From Rebecca billardiae RCC1528 (lineage: Eukaryota > Haptophyta), in NCBI GenBank assembly GCA_965240325.2, contig OZ251222.1, positions 3,596,001 to 3,660,000 of the forward strand: a stretch of DNA of 64,000 nt, given 5' to 3'. Positions 1 through 12,000 of this stretch are shown here, in pieces (position 1 is the stretch's first letter; each line of letters opens with the position of its first letter). The translations under genes and the position numbers were made by a program. The notes under the pieces are model-generated. The model was not told the DNA's origin. It did not search any database and saw only the letters and a program-made list of their open reading frames with translations.

Positions 1-3000
1 GCGGTGGCGAGCTGGGCGGCGGTGGCGACGGCGGTGGCGATGGCGGCGGTGGCGGCGGCGGAGCTGGCGGCGGCGGGCTTGGTGGCGGGCTCGGAGGCGG
101 CGACGGCGGTGGCGGCGGTGGCGAGCTGGGCGGCGGTGGCGACGGCGGCGGCGATGGCGGCGGCGGCGGCGGCGGAGCTGGCGGCGGCGGGCTTGGTGGC
201 GGGCTCGGAGGCGGCGACGGCGGTGGCGGCGGTGGCGAGCTGGGCGGCGGTGGCGACGGCGGCGGCGATGGCGGCGGTGGCGGCGGCGGAGCTGGCGGCG
301 GCGGGCTTGGTGGCGGGCTCGGAGGCGGCGACGGCGGTGGCGGCGGTGGCGAGCTGGGCGGCGGTGGCGACGGCGGCGGCGATGGCGGCGGTGGCGGCGG
401 CGGAGCTGGTGGCGGCGGGCTTGGTGGCGGGCTCGGAGGCGGCGACGGCGGTGGCGGCGGTGGCGAGCTGGGCGGCGGTGGCGACGGCGGCGGCGATGGC
501 GGCGGTGGCGGCGGTGGAGCTGGCGGCGGCGGGCTTGGTGGCGGGCTCGGAGGTGGCGACGGCGGTGGCGGCGGTGGCGAGCTGGGCGGCGGTGGCGACG
601 GCGGTGGCGATGGCGGCGGTGGCGGCGGCGGAGCTGGCGGCGGCGGGCTTGGTGGCGGGCTCGGAGGCGGCGACGGCGGTGGCGGCGGTGGCGAGCTGGG
701 CGGCGGTGGCGACGGCGGCGGCGATGGCGGCGGCGGCGGCGGCGGAGCTGGCGGCGGCGGGCTCGGCGGCGGGCTCGGCGGCGGGCTCGGCGGCGGGCTC
801 GGCGGAGGCGGCGGTGGCGGGCTCGGCGGCGGCGAGGGCGGCGGAAGCGGTGGCGGCGACGGCACGGCCGACGGCGGCGGGCTGGGCGGCGGCGACGGCG
901 GCGGGCTGGGCAGCGGCGAGGGTGGCGGGCTTGGCGGTGGTGACGGTGGAGCCGATGGCGGCGGCGACGGCGGCGGGCTCGGCGGCGGCGATGGCGGCGG
1001 CGGCGGCGGGCTCGGCGGCGGAGATGGCGGCTGCGACGGAAGTGGGCTCGGCGGTGGTGACGGTGGCGGCGGCGGCGGGCTCGGCGGTGGCGATGGCGGC
1101 TGCGACGGCGGCGGGCTTGGCGGTGGCGACGGCGGCGGTGACGGCGGCGGCGGCGGTGGGCTCGGCGGTGGAGATGGCGGCTGCGACGGCGGCGGACTCG
1201 GCGGTGGCGGTGGCGGTGGGCGCGCTGGCGGCGGGCTGGGCGGCGGGCTCGGCGGTGGCAACGGCGGCGGAGGCTGCGGGCTTGGCGGTGGAGACGGCGG
1301 TGGCAACGGCGGCGGGCTCGGCGTCGGCGACGGCGGCGGCGGCGGCGGGCTCGGCGGTGGAGACGGCGGTGGCGACGGCGGCGGGCTCGGCGGCGGGCTC
1401 GGCGGTGGCGGCGGCGGCGTTGGCGGCGGGCTCGGCGGTGGAGATGGCGGTGGCAACGGCGGCGGGCTCGGCGGCGGCGACGGCGGTGGAGGCGGCGGGC
1501 TCGGCGGTGGAGTCGGCGGTGGCGACGGCGGCGGGCTCGGCGGTGGCGGTGGCGGCGGGCTCGCCGGTGGCGGGCTCGCCGGCGGGCTCGGCGGTGGCGA
1601 CGGCGGCGGCGGCGGCGGGCTCGGCGGCGGAGATGGCGGCTGCGACGGAAGTGGGCTCGGCGGTGGTGACGGTGGCGGCGGCGGCGGGCTCGGCGGTGGC
1701 GATGGCGGCTGCGACGGCGGCGGGCTTGGCGGTGGCGACGGCGGCGGTGACGGCGGCGGCGGCGGTGGGCTCGGCGGTGGAGATGGCGGCTGCGACGGCG
1801 GCGGACTCGGCGGTGGCGGTGGCGGTGGGCGCGCTGGCGGCGGGCTGGGCGGCGGGCTCGGCGGTGGCAACGGCGGCGGAGGCTGCGGGCTTGGCGGTGG
1901 AGACGGCGGTGGCAACGGCGGCGGGCTCGGCGTCGGCGACGGCGGCGGCGGCGGCGGGCTCGGCGGTGGAGACGGCGGTGGCGACGGCGGCGGGCTCGGC
2001 GGCGGGCTCGGCGGTGGCGGCGGCGGCGTTGGCGGCGGGCTCGGCGGTGGAGATGGCGGTGGCAACGGCGGCGGGCTCGGCGGCGGCGACGGCGGTGGAG
2101 GCGGCGGGCTCGGCGGTGGAGTCGGCGGTGGCGACGGCGGCGGGCTCGGCGGTGGCGGTGGCGGCGGGCTCGCCGGTGGCGGGCTCGCCGGCGGGCTCGG
2201 CGGTGGCGACGGCGGCGGCGGCGGCGGGCTTGGCGGTGGAGATGGCGGTGGCGACGGCGGTGGGCTCGGCGGTGGCGGTGGCGGCGGGCTCGGCGGTGGA
2301 GGGCTTGGCGGCGGGCTCGGCGGCGGCAACGGTGGTGGTAGCGGCGGCGAGCGGGGGGGTGGTGGCGACGGCGGCGGCGATGGCGGCGGTGGCGGCGGCG
2401 GAGATGGCGGCGGCGGGCTGGGCGGCGGGCTCGGCGGCGGCGACGGCGGGGGCGGCGGTGGCGAGCTGGGTGGTGGTGGCGACGGCGGCGGCGATGGCGG
2501 CGGTGGCGGCGGCGGATTCGGCGGTGGCGGAGACGGCGGCGGGCTCGGCGGCGGCGACGGCGGAGGCGGCGGTGGCGAGCTGGGCGGCGGCGGTGACGGT
2601 GGCGGTGAAGGTGGTGGTGGCGGAGGTGGGCTGGGCGGCGGGCTTGGTGGTGGGGTGGGGGGCCGAGTCGGCGGCGGGCTGGGCGGCGGACTCGGCGGTG
2701 GGCTCAGCGGTGGCGCCGGAGGCGGGCTCGGCGGCGGGCTCGGCGGCGGGCTCGGGGGCGGGCTCGGGGGCGGAGTCGGGGGCGGACTGGGCGGAGGCGA
2801 CGACGGTGGACTCGGCGGTGGGCTGGGCGGAGGCGACGGCGGCGGGCTCGGCGGGGTGCTCGGTGGTGGGCTGGGCGGTGGGATCGGAGGCGGGCTCGGA
2901 GGTGGGCTGGGCGGCGGACTCGGCGGCGGTGGCGGCGGTGGACTCGGCGGAGGCGACGGCGGCGGATGTGGCGGCGGGCTGGGCGGTGGTGCAGACGGCG

Positions 3001-6000
3001 GGCTGGGCGGCGGGCTCGGAGGTGGGCTGGGCGGCGGGCTCGGGGGTGGGCTCGGAGGTCGACTGGGCGGCGGGCTGGGGGGCGGGCTGGGCGGCGCGCT
3101 CGGTGGTGGGCTCGGGGGGGGCGGCGGCAGCGGACTGGGCGGAGGCGACGGCGGGGGACTCGGAGGTGGGCTGGGTGGTGGCGACGGCGGTGGGCTCGGC
3201 GGCTGGCTCGGGGGCAGGCTGGGCGGCGGGCTTGGGGGGGGCGCCGGTGGCGGACTGGGCGGAGGCGACGGCGGTGGATTCGGCGGTGGGCTCGGCGGCA
3301 GCGACGGCGGCGGGCTCGGCGGCGGGCTCGAAGGTGGGCTGCGCGGCGGACTTTGGGGCGGGCTGGGAGGCGGCGACGGCGGCGGCGGAGGGAATGGCAA
3401 ATCTGGAAAGCTCAGGAGGGTGACTGGCGGCACGGCTGCGAGCAGCTCCGGGGTGCCGGTCCCGACGGAGCCACCCGCCGACGGCTGCCCGAGCTGGCCG
3501 TCCCCGTTCTTTCCCCTGTGGACGCAGCGGCGCGGCAGGGTCGTGCAGGCGGGTAAGCGCGCGACCCCACCACGCCGCCGCCGGGCGTGGCAGGCGGGCG
3601 AGCGCATGGCCTGGACACCACGCCGCCACCCATGCCAGCCAGCCGTCTTGGCCGCCACGCTTCGCGCGCGCGCTCCGGGCGCGCGGCGCGCCGGGCCGCG
3701 CACCAGCACTTGACGAGCGGCTCGTCGGGCGAGGTCGCGTCCGTGTACATACAGCACGTGTGGTACTCGCCAACGCCCACGCGAAGCACCGAGACGGGCG
3801 CGGCGCTCGACACGCTTATGGCGGGCAGGCTGGCGTCGAGGGGAAACACGGCTGATGTGTCGCTCTCGTCCAGGCCGAGGGAACCTTGTATGTTGAGGCC
3901 CCTGCGATCGCAAGCGAGCGGCAGGAGTGCGCGCACGCCGGGAGGCGGACAGGCCGCACCTCATGCATGTGCGGGCGTGCGAGCGCCCCCGCCGCGCGCG
4001 TGGAACGCCGCATGGATCGGTGCGTCAGCCGCCGTGCGCCCGACTGCGCGCGCACCAGCACTTGAGCTTGTTGCCGCTCGGGTCGGCCGAGTCCCAGTAC
4101 ACCGCGCACGCGTGATGGAGGTGGATGGAGATGTCGAGAGCGCCGGACGCGCCCCCAGCCGGATACAGGTCGAGCGGCCCCAACTGGTTGGCCTCGAAGG
4201 GATCATCGCCCAGGCTGTCCGTGCGGCTGCCTGCGAGCAGTGGGCGCGCCGCGCTCGCGCCGGACGTGAGGCGCGCGCGCGCCAAGCAAGCACGTGGGCG
4301 TGTGTCGCATGTGCGCGCGACACGCACCCCGCCCGGCCTGGGACCAGAGGTTGTAACCCCAGCACTTGATCGCGAGCGCGTCGGTCTCTGGGTCGCACGG
4401 CGCTCCGCACAGCAGGGCGCACGTCGAATGGCCACCGGCCGACACGCGCACCACGTTGAGCCCGGACTGGCTCACTTCGTGGAACAGGTAGACCTCAGGC
4501 AGCAAATTGCTCATGCCGCCATAGTCCAGCTTGCCGCGGTCGAATTGGTCGCCGTAGCCGAGCTGGCCGTAGTAGTTGTCGCCTGCGCGGCGATGGCGGC
4601 GGTTCGCGTGGACGCGCATACGGCCGAGCACAGGCGGCAGCGGCGTCAGCACGCCGCGAGCGCACCGCGCCAGCTCCACCTGGCCCGCCGAGATCGGCCG
4701 GGCTGGCCGGGCGTGCTGTGCGCGCGGGGGGCATCGCGCGAGCGCGCACCCCAGCACTTGAGCCGGGTGCCCACCTGAGCGTTCAGCACGACGATCGCGC
4801 ACGTGTGGTCCCGGCCAGCGTCGACATCGACCACCTGCAGCACGTCCGGGCCCAGTGCGACCACCTTCGGATAGCGCACGAAACTCTCGGCGGAGTAGCT
4901 CGTGCCGGTCTGGCCATTCCCATCGGCCCCGAAGCAGCTGAGCGCCGTCGTGCCCGCGGTCTCGTGCAGCACGCACGAATGGAACCTGCCGGCTGCCACC
5001 TTGAGAGCGCGCGCGCCCGCGCCCAGCGCCAGGCTGCGCCCCGAGTCGTACAGCGCGCCCGCGCGGTAGTCCTCGTAATCGCCCTGGCCGAGCTGACTTT
5101 GGCCGCCCCGACCGAAGCAGTACGCATCGCCCGAGGCCAGCACGACGCACGTGTGCTGTTCACCAGCGCCCACGTCCACGATGGGCTCGCCGCCAAAGTG
5201 CGCGTTGAGCGCGTCCGGGTGCGGCTCCGCCCAGAGCAACGGATCGGCGCCCTCGCCGGCCTCGCCGTAGAAGTTGCTGCCCCAGCAGGCGGTGGTGGCG
5301 AGTGCGCGCACGCACGTGCGATCGCCGCCGAGGGCGAGCTCCGTGACCGCGTTGGGCACGCCCGGCGGCGGCGGGCTCGGCGGCGGGCTCGACGGCGGGT
5401 GCGGTGGCAGGCTCGGCGGCGAGCTGGGCGGCGGCGGGCTCGGTGGTGGGCTGGGCGGCGGGCTCGGCGGCGGGCTGGGCGGCGGGCTCGGCGGCGGCGG
5501 GCTGGGCGGCGGGCTCGGTGGCGGCGGGCTCGGCGGCGGGCTCGGCGGCGGGGGCGGCGGCGGGCTGGGCGGCGGGCTGGGCGGTGGGCTGGGCGGCGGG
5601 CTCGGCGGTGGAGGTGGGCTCGGGGGCGGGCTGGGCGGCGGCGGGCTGGGCGGCGGGCTGGGCGGCGGAGGTGGGCTGGGTGGCGGGCTGGGCGGCGGGC
5701 TGGGCGGCGGGCTGGGCGGCGGGGACGGCGGCGGGCTGGGCGGCGGAGGTGGGCTGGGTGGCGGGCTGGGCGGCGGGCTGGGCGGCGGGCTGGGCGGCGG
5801 GCTGGGCGGCGGGCTGGGCGGCGGGCTGGGCGGCGGGGACGGCGGCGGGCTGGGCGGCGGAGGGCTGGGCGGCGGGGACGGCGGCGGGCTGGGCGGCGGG
5901 CTTGGCGGCGGGCTGGGCGGCGGGCTTGGCGGCGGGCTGGGCGGCGGGCTCGGCGGCGGGCTCGGCGGCGGGCCGGGCGGGCTGGGAGGCGGCGACGGCG

Positions 6001-9000
6001 GCGGTGGGAACGGCATGTCGGTGAAGCCAAGCGCCGGCACGGCTGCGAGCAGCTCCGGGGTGCCGGTCCCGACGGAGCCGATGGCAGTCGGCTGCCCGAG
6101 CCGGCCGTCCTTGTTCCATCCCCTGTGGGCGCAGCGGCACGGCGGCGAGCGAGCAGGCGGGTAAGCGCGCGACCCCACCACGCCGCCGCCGGGCGTGGCA
6201 GGCGGGCGAGCGCATGGCCTGGACACCACGCCGCCACCCATGCCAGCCAGCCGTCTTGGCCGCCACGCTTCGCGCGCGAGCGCCGGGCGCGCGGCGCGCC
6301 GGGCCGCGCACCAGCACTTGACGAGCGGATCGACGGGCGAGGTCGCGTCCGTGTACATGCAGCACGTGTGGTACTCGCCAACGCCCACGCGAAGCACCGA
6401 GACGGGCGAGGCGCTCGACACGCTTATGGCGGGCAGGCTGGCGTCGAGGGGAAACACGGCTGACGTGTCGCTCTCGTCCAGGCCGAGGGCGCCTTGTATG
6501 TTGCGGCCCCTGCGATCGCAAGCGAGCGGCAGGCGCGCGCGCACGCCGGGAGGCGGACAGGCCGCACCTCATGCATGTGCGGGCGGGCGAGCGCCCCCGC
6601 GCCGCGCGCGTGGAACGCCGCAAGGATCGGTGCGTCAGCCGCATCACGCGCCCCCGCCGCGCGCGCACCAGCACTTGAGCTTGTTGCCGCTCGGGTCGGC
6701 CGAGTCCCAGTACACCGCGCACGCGTGATGGAGGTGGATGGAGACGTCGAGAGCGCCATGCTGGGCGCCGATCGGGTGCAGGTCGATCGGCCCCAACTGG
6801 AAAACCTCGAAGGGGTCGTCGCCCACGTTGTCCGTGCTGCTGCCTGCAAGCAGTGGGCGCGCCGCGCTCGCGCCGGACGTGAGGCGCGCGCGCGCCAAGC
6901 AAGCACGTGAGCGTGTGTGGCGCGCGCGCGCAACACGCACCCTGCCCGGCCTGGGACCAGAGGTTGGAGCCCCAGCACTTGATCGCGAGCGCGTCGGTCT
7001 CGGAGTCGCACGGCAGTGCGCACAGCAGGGCGCACGTGGAATGGCCACCGGCCGACACGCGCACCGCGTCGACCCCATTCCCATTCTGGCTCACTTGGGG
7101 GTCCAGGCGGATCGGAGGCAGCCCGTCGCCCATCGTCGACGCTGACTCGCCGCGGTCTAGGACGTCGTCGTAGCCGAGCTGGCCGTAGTAGTTGTCGCCT
7201 GCGCGGCGATGGTGGCGGTTCGCGTGGACGCGCATACGGCCGAGCACAGGCGGCAGCGGCGTCAGCACGCCGCGAGCGCACCGCGCCAGCTCGACCTGGC
7301 CCGCCGAGATCGGCCGGGCTGGCCGGGCGTGCCGTACGCGCGGGGGGCATCGCGCGAGCGCGCACCCCAGCACTTGAGCCGGGTGCCCACAAAGAAGCTC
7401 ATCGACACGATCGCGCACGAGTGGTCCCGGCCAGTGTCCACATCGAGCACCTGCAGCACGTTCGCGCCCAGCGCGACCACCTTCGGATAGCGCACGAAAT
7501 TCTCGGCGGAGTTGCTCGTGCCGGTCTGGCCATTCCCATTGGACCCGAAGCAGCTGAGCGCCGTCGTGCCCGCGGTCTCGTGCAGCACGCACGAATGCAA
7601 CCTGCCGGCTGCCACCTTGAGAGCGCGCGCGCCCGCGCCCAGCGCCAGGCTGCGCCCCGAGTCGTACAGCGCGCCCGCGCGGTAGTCCTCGTAATCGCCC
7701 TGGCCGAGCTGACTTTGGCCGCCCCGACCGAAGCAGTACGCATCGCCCGAGGCCAGCACGACGCACGTGTGCCATTTGCCAGCGCTCGCGTCCACGATGA
7801 GCTCGCCGCCAAAGTGCGCGTTGAGCGCGTCCGGGTGCGGCTCCGCCCAGAGCAACGGATCGGCGCCCTCGCCGGCCTCGCCGTAAAAGTTGCTGCCCCA
7901 GCAGGCGGTGATGGCGAGTGCGCGCACGCACGTGCGATCGCCGCCGAGGGCGAGGTCCGTGACCGCGTTAGGCACGCCCGGCGGCGGCGGGCTCGGCGGC
8001 GGGCTCGGCGGCGGCGGGCTCGGCGGCGGGCTCGGCGGCGGCGGGCTGGGCGGCGGGCTGGGCGGTGGGCTGGGCGGCGGGCTCGGCGGTGGAGGTGGGC
8101 TCGGGGGCGGGCTGGGCGGCGGCGGGCTGGGCGGCGGGCTGGGCGGTGGAGGTGGGCTCGGGGGCGGGCTGGGCGGCGGCGGGCTGGGCGGCGGGCTGGG
8201 CGGTGGAGGTGGGCTCGGGGGCGGGCTGGGCGGCGGCGGGCTGGGCGGCGGGGACGGCGGCAGGCTGGGCGGCGGAGATGGGCTGGGGGGCGGCGGGCTG
8301 GGCGGCGGGCTGGGCGGCGGGGACGGCGGCGGGCTGGGCGGCGGGCTTGGCGGCGGGCTGGGCGGCGGGCTTGGCGGCGGGCTGGGCGGCGGGCTCGGCG
8401 GCGGGCTCGGCGGCGGGCCGGGCGGGCTGGGAGGCGGCGACGGCGGCGGTGGGAACGGCATGTCGGTGAAGCCAAGCGCCGGCACGGCTGCGAGCAGCTC
8501 CGGGGTGCCGGTCCCGACGGAGCCGATGGCAGTCGGCTGCCCGAGCCGGCCGTCCTTGTTCCATCCCCTGTGGGCGCAGTGGCACGGCGGCGAGCGAGCA
8601 GGCGGGTAAGCGCGCGAGCCCACCACGCCGCCGCCGGGCGTGGCAGGCGGGCAAGCGCATGGCCTGGACACCACGCCGCCACCCATGCCAGCCAGCCGTC
8701 TTGGCCGCCACGCTTCGCGCGCGCGCTCCGGGCGCGCGGCGCGCCGGGCCGCGCACCAGCACTTGACGAGCGGATCGACGGGCGAGGTCGCGTCCGTGTA
8801 CATACAGCACGTGTGGTACTCGCCAACGCCCACGCGAAGCACCGAGACGGGCGAGGCGCTCGACACGCTTATGGCGGGCAGGCTGGCGTCGAGGGGAAAC
8901 ACGGCTGACGTGTCGCTCTCGTCCAGGCCGAGGATGCCTTGGATGTTGAAACCCCTGAGATCGCAAGCGAGCGGCAGGCGCGCGCGCACGCCGGGAGGCG

Positions 9001-12000
9001 GACAGGCCGCACCTCATGCATGTGCGGGCGGGCGAGCGCCCCCGCCGCGCGCGTGGAACGCCGCATCGATCGGTGCGTCAGCCATCGCGCGCCCGACCGC
9101 GCGCGCACCAGCACTTGAGCTTGTTGCCGCTCGGGTCGGCCGAGTCCCAGTACACCGCGCACGCGTGATGGAGGTGGATGGAGACGTCGAGAGCGCCATG
9201 CTGGGCGCCGATCGGGTGCAGGTCGAGCGGCCCCAACTGGAAAACCTCGAAGGGGTCGTCGCCCACGTTGTCCGTGCTGCTGCCTGCGAGCAGTGGGCGC
9301 GCCGCGCTCGCGCCGGACGTGAGGCGCGCGCGCGCCAAGCAAGCACGTGAGCGTGTGTGGCGCGCGCGCGCAACACGCACCCTGCCCGGCCTGGGACCAG
9401 AGGTTGGAGCCCCAGCACTTGATCGCGAGCGCGTCGGTCTCTGGGTCGCACGGCAGTGCGCACAGCAGGGCGCACGTGGAATGGCCACCAGCCGACACGC
9501 GCACCGCGTCGACCCCATTCCCATTCTGGCTCACTTGGTGGTCCAGGCGGATCGGAGGCAGCCCGTCGCCCATCGTCGACGCTGACCCGCCGCGGTCTAG
9601 GACGTCGTCGTAGCCGAGCTGGCCGTAGTAGTTGTCGCCTGCGCGGCGATGGTGGCGGTTCGCGTGGACGCGCATACGGCCGAGCACAGGCGGCAGCGGC
9701 GTCAGCACGCCGCGAGCGCACCGCGCCAGCTCGACCTGGCCCGCCGAGATCGGCCGGGCTGGCCGGGCGTGCTGTGCGCGCGGGGGGCATCGCGCGAGCG
9801 CGCACCCCAGCACTTGAGCCGGGTGCCCACAAAGAAGCTCATCGACACGATCGCGCACGAGTGGTCCCGGCCAGTGTCCACATCGAGCACCTGCAGCACG
9901 TTCGCGCCCAGCGCGACCACCTTCGGATAGCGCACGAAATTCTCGGCGGAGTTGCTCGTGCCGGTCTGGCCATTCCCATTGGACCCGAAGCAGCTGAGCG
10001 CCGTCGTGCCCGCGGTCTCGTGCAGCACGCACGAATGCAACCTGCCGGCTGCCACCTTGAGAGCGCGCGCGCCCGCGCCCAGCGCCAGGCTGCGCCCCGA
10101 GTCGTACAGCGCGCCCGCGCGGTAGTCCTCGTAATCGCCCTGGCCGAGCTGACTTTGGCCGCCCCGACCGAAGCAGTACGCATCGCCCGAGGCCAGCACG
10201 ACGCACGTGTGCCATTTGCCAGCGCTCGCGTCCACGATGGGCTCGCCGCCAAAGTGCGCGTTGAGCGCGTCCGGGTGCGGCTCCGCCCAGAGCAACGGAT
10301 CGGCGCCCTCGCCGGCCTCGCCGTAGAAGTTGCTGCCGAAGCAGGCGGTGATGGCGAGAGCGCGCACGCACGTGCGATCGCCGCCGAGGGCGAGGTCCGT
10401 GACCGCGTTGGGCACGCCCGGCGGCCGCGGGCTCGGCGGCGGGCTCGGCGGCGGGCTCGGCGGCGGGCGCGGTGGCGGGCTCGGCGGCGGGCTGGGCGGC
10501 GGCGGGCTCGGTGGTGGGCTCGGCGGCGGGCTGGGCGGCGGGCTCGGTGGTGGTGACGGTGGCGGGCTGGGCGGGGGGAACGGCGGTGGTGACAGCGGCG
10601 GGCTGAGCGGCGAGCTGGGTGGTGGTGGCGACGGCGGCGGCGATGGCGGTGGCGGCGGCGGCGGGCTTGGCGGTGGCGGGCTTGGGGGCGGGCTCGGGGG
10701 TGGCGACGGCGGCGGCGTCGGCGGCTGCGTCGGCGGCGGGCTGGGCGGTGGCGACGGCGAGGGCGGCGGCGAGGGCGGTGGCGACGGCGGATGCGACGGC
10801 GGCGGGCTTGGAGGAGGCGACGGCGAGGGCGGCGGCGAGGGCGGCGGCGTCGGCGGATGCGACGGCGGCGGGCTGGGCGGTGGCGACGGCGAGGGCGGCG
10901 GCGAGGGCGGCGGCGACGGCGGCTGCGTCGGCGGCGGGCTGGGCGGTGGCGACGGCGAGGGCGGCGGCGAGGGCGGCGGCGACGGCGGATGCGACGGCGG
11001 CGGGCTTGGAGGAGGCGACGGCGAGGGCGGCGGCGAGGGCGGTGGCGTCGGCGGATGCGACGGCGGCGGTGATGGTGGCGGCGACAGCGAGGGCGGCGGC
11101 GAGGGCGGTGGCGACGGCGGATGCGACGGCGGCGGGCTTGGAGGAGGCGACGGCGAGGGCGGCGGCGAGGGCGGCGGCGTCGGCGGATGCGACGGCGGCG
11201 GGCTGGGCGGCGGCGAGGGCGAGGGCGGCGGCGAGCGCGGCGGCGACGGCGGATGCGACGGCGGCGGGCTGGGCGGCGGCGACGGCGAGGGCGGCGGCGA
11301 GGGCGGCGGCGACGGCGGCTGCGACGGCGGCGGGCTTGGAGGAGGCGACGGCGAGGGCGGCGGCGAGGGCGGCGGCGTCGGCGGATGCGACGGCGGCGGG
11401 CTGGGCGGTGGCGACGGCGAGGGCGGCGGCGAGGGCGGCGGCGACGGCGGCTGCGTCGGCGGCGGGCTGGGCGGTGGCGACGGCGAGGGCGGCGGCGAGG
11501 GCGGCGGCGACGGCGGATGCGACGGCGGCGGGCTTGGAGGAGGCGACGGCGAGGGCGGCGGCGAGGGCGGTGGCGTCGGCGGATGCGACGGCGGCGGTGA
11601 TGGTGGCGGCGACAGCGAGGGCGGCGGCGAGGGCGGTGGCGACGGCGGATGCGACGGCGGCGGGCTTGGAGGAGGCGACGGCGAGGGCGGCGGCGAGGGC
11701 GGCGGCGTCGGCGGATGCGACGGCGGCGGGCTGGGCGGCGGCGAGGGCGAGGGCGGCGGCGAGCGCGGCGGCGACGGCGGATGCGACGGCGGCGGGCTGG
11801 GCGGCGGCGACGGCGAGGGCGGCGGCGAGGGCGGCGGCGACGGCGGCTGCGACGGCGGCGGGCTTGGAGGAGGCGACGGCGAGGGCGGCGGCGAGGGCGG
11901 CGGCGTCGGCGGATGCGACGGCGGCGGGCTGGGCGGCGGCGACGGCGAGGGCGGCGGCGAGCGCGGCGGCGACGGCGGATGCGACGGCGGCGGGCTGGGC

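Larger units (their letters stand above)
1..3389 (-). repeat. Proline-rich rod 4: about 3.4 kb of GGN-type repeats coding for SPPP
   Basis: Read on the minus strand in the frame of exon 13, this stretch is uninterrupted Pro/Ser with a few Ala. Long open frames on the plus strand (Ala/Val/Gly-rich) are shadows of the triplet bias. Two levels of repeat are visible: a 114-bp (38-residue) unit repeated about seven times from about 8 to 800, and a 609-bp duplication described separately. From about 2640 onward the repeats are less regular. Confidence 0.85.

Noticed and set aside
1-800. Regular direct repeats considered as a CRISPR array
   Set aside because: The repeats are contiguous with no unique spacers, are coding, and lie in a eukaryotic intron-containing gene.
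4-3423. A plus-strand open frame of more than 1,100 codons (Ala/Val/Gly-rich), plus further Gly- and Arg-rich frames over the same DNA
   Set aside because: They are shadows of the GGN triplet bias. Only the minus-strand frame is linked by good splice junctions to folded RCC1-like sequence.
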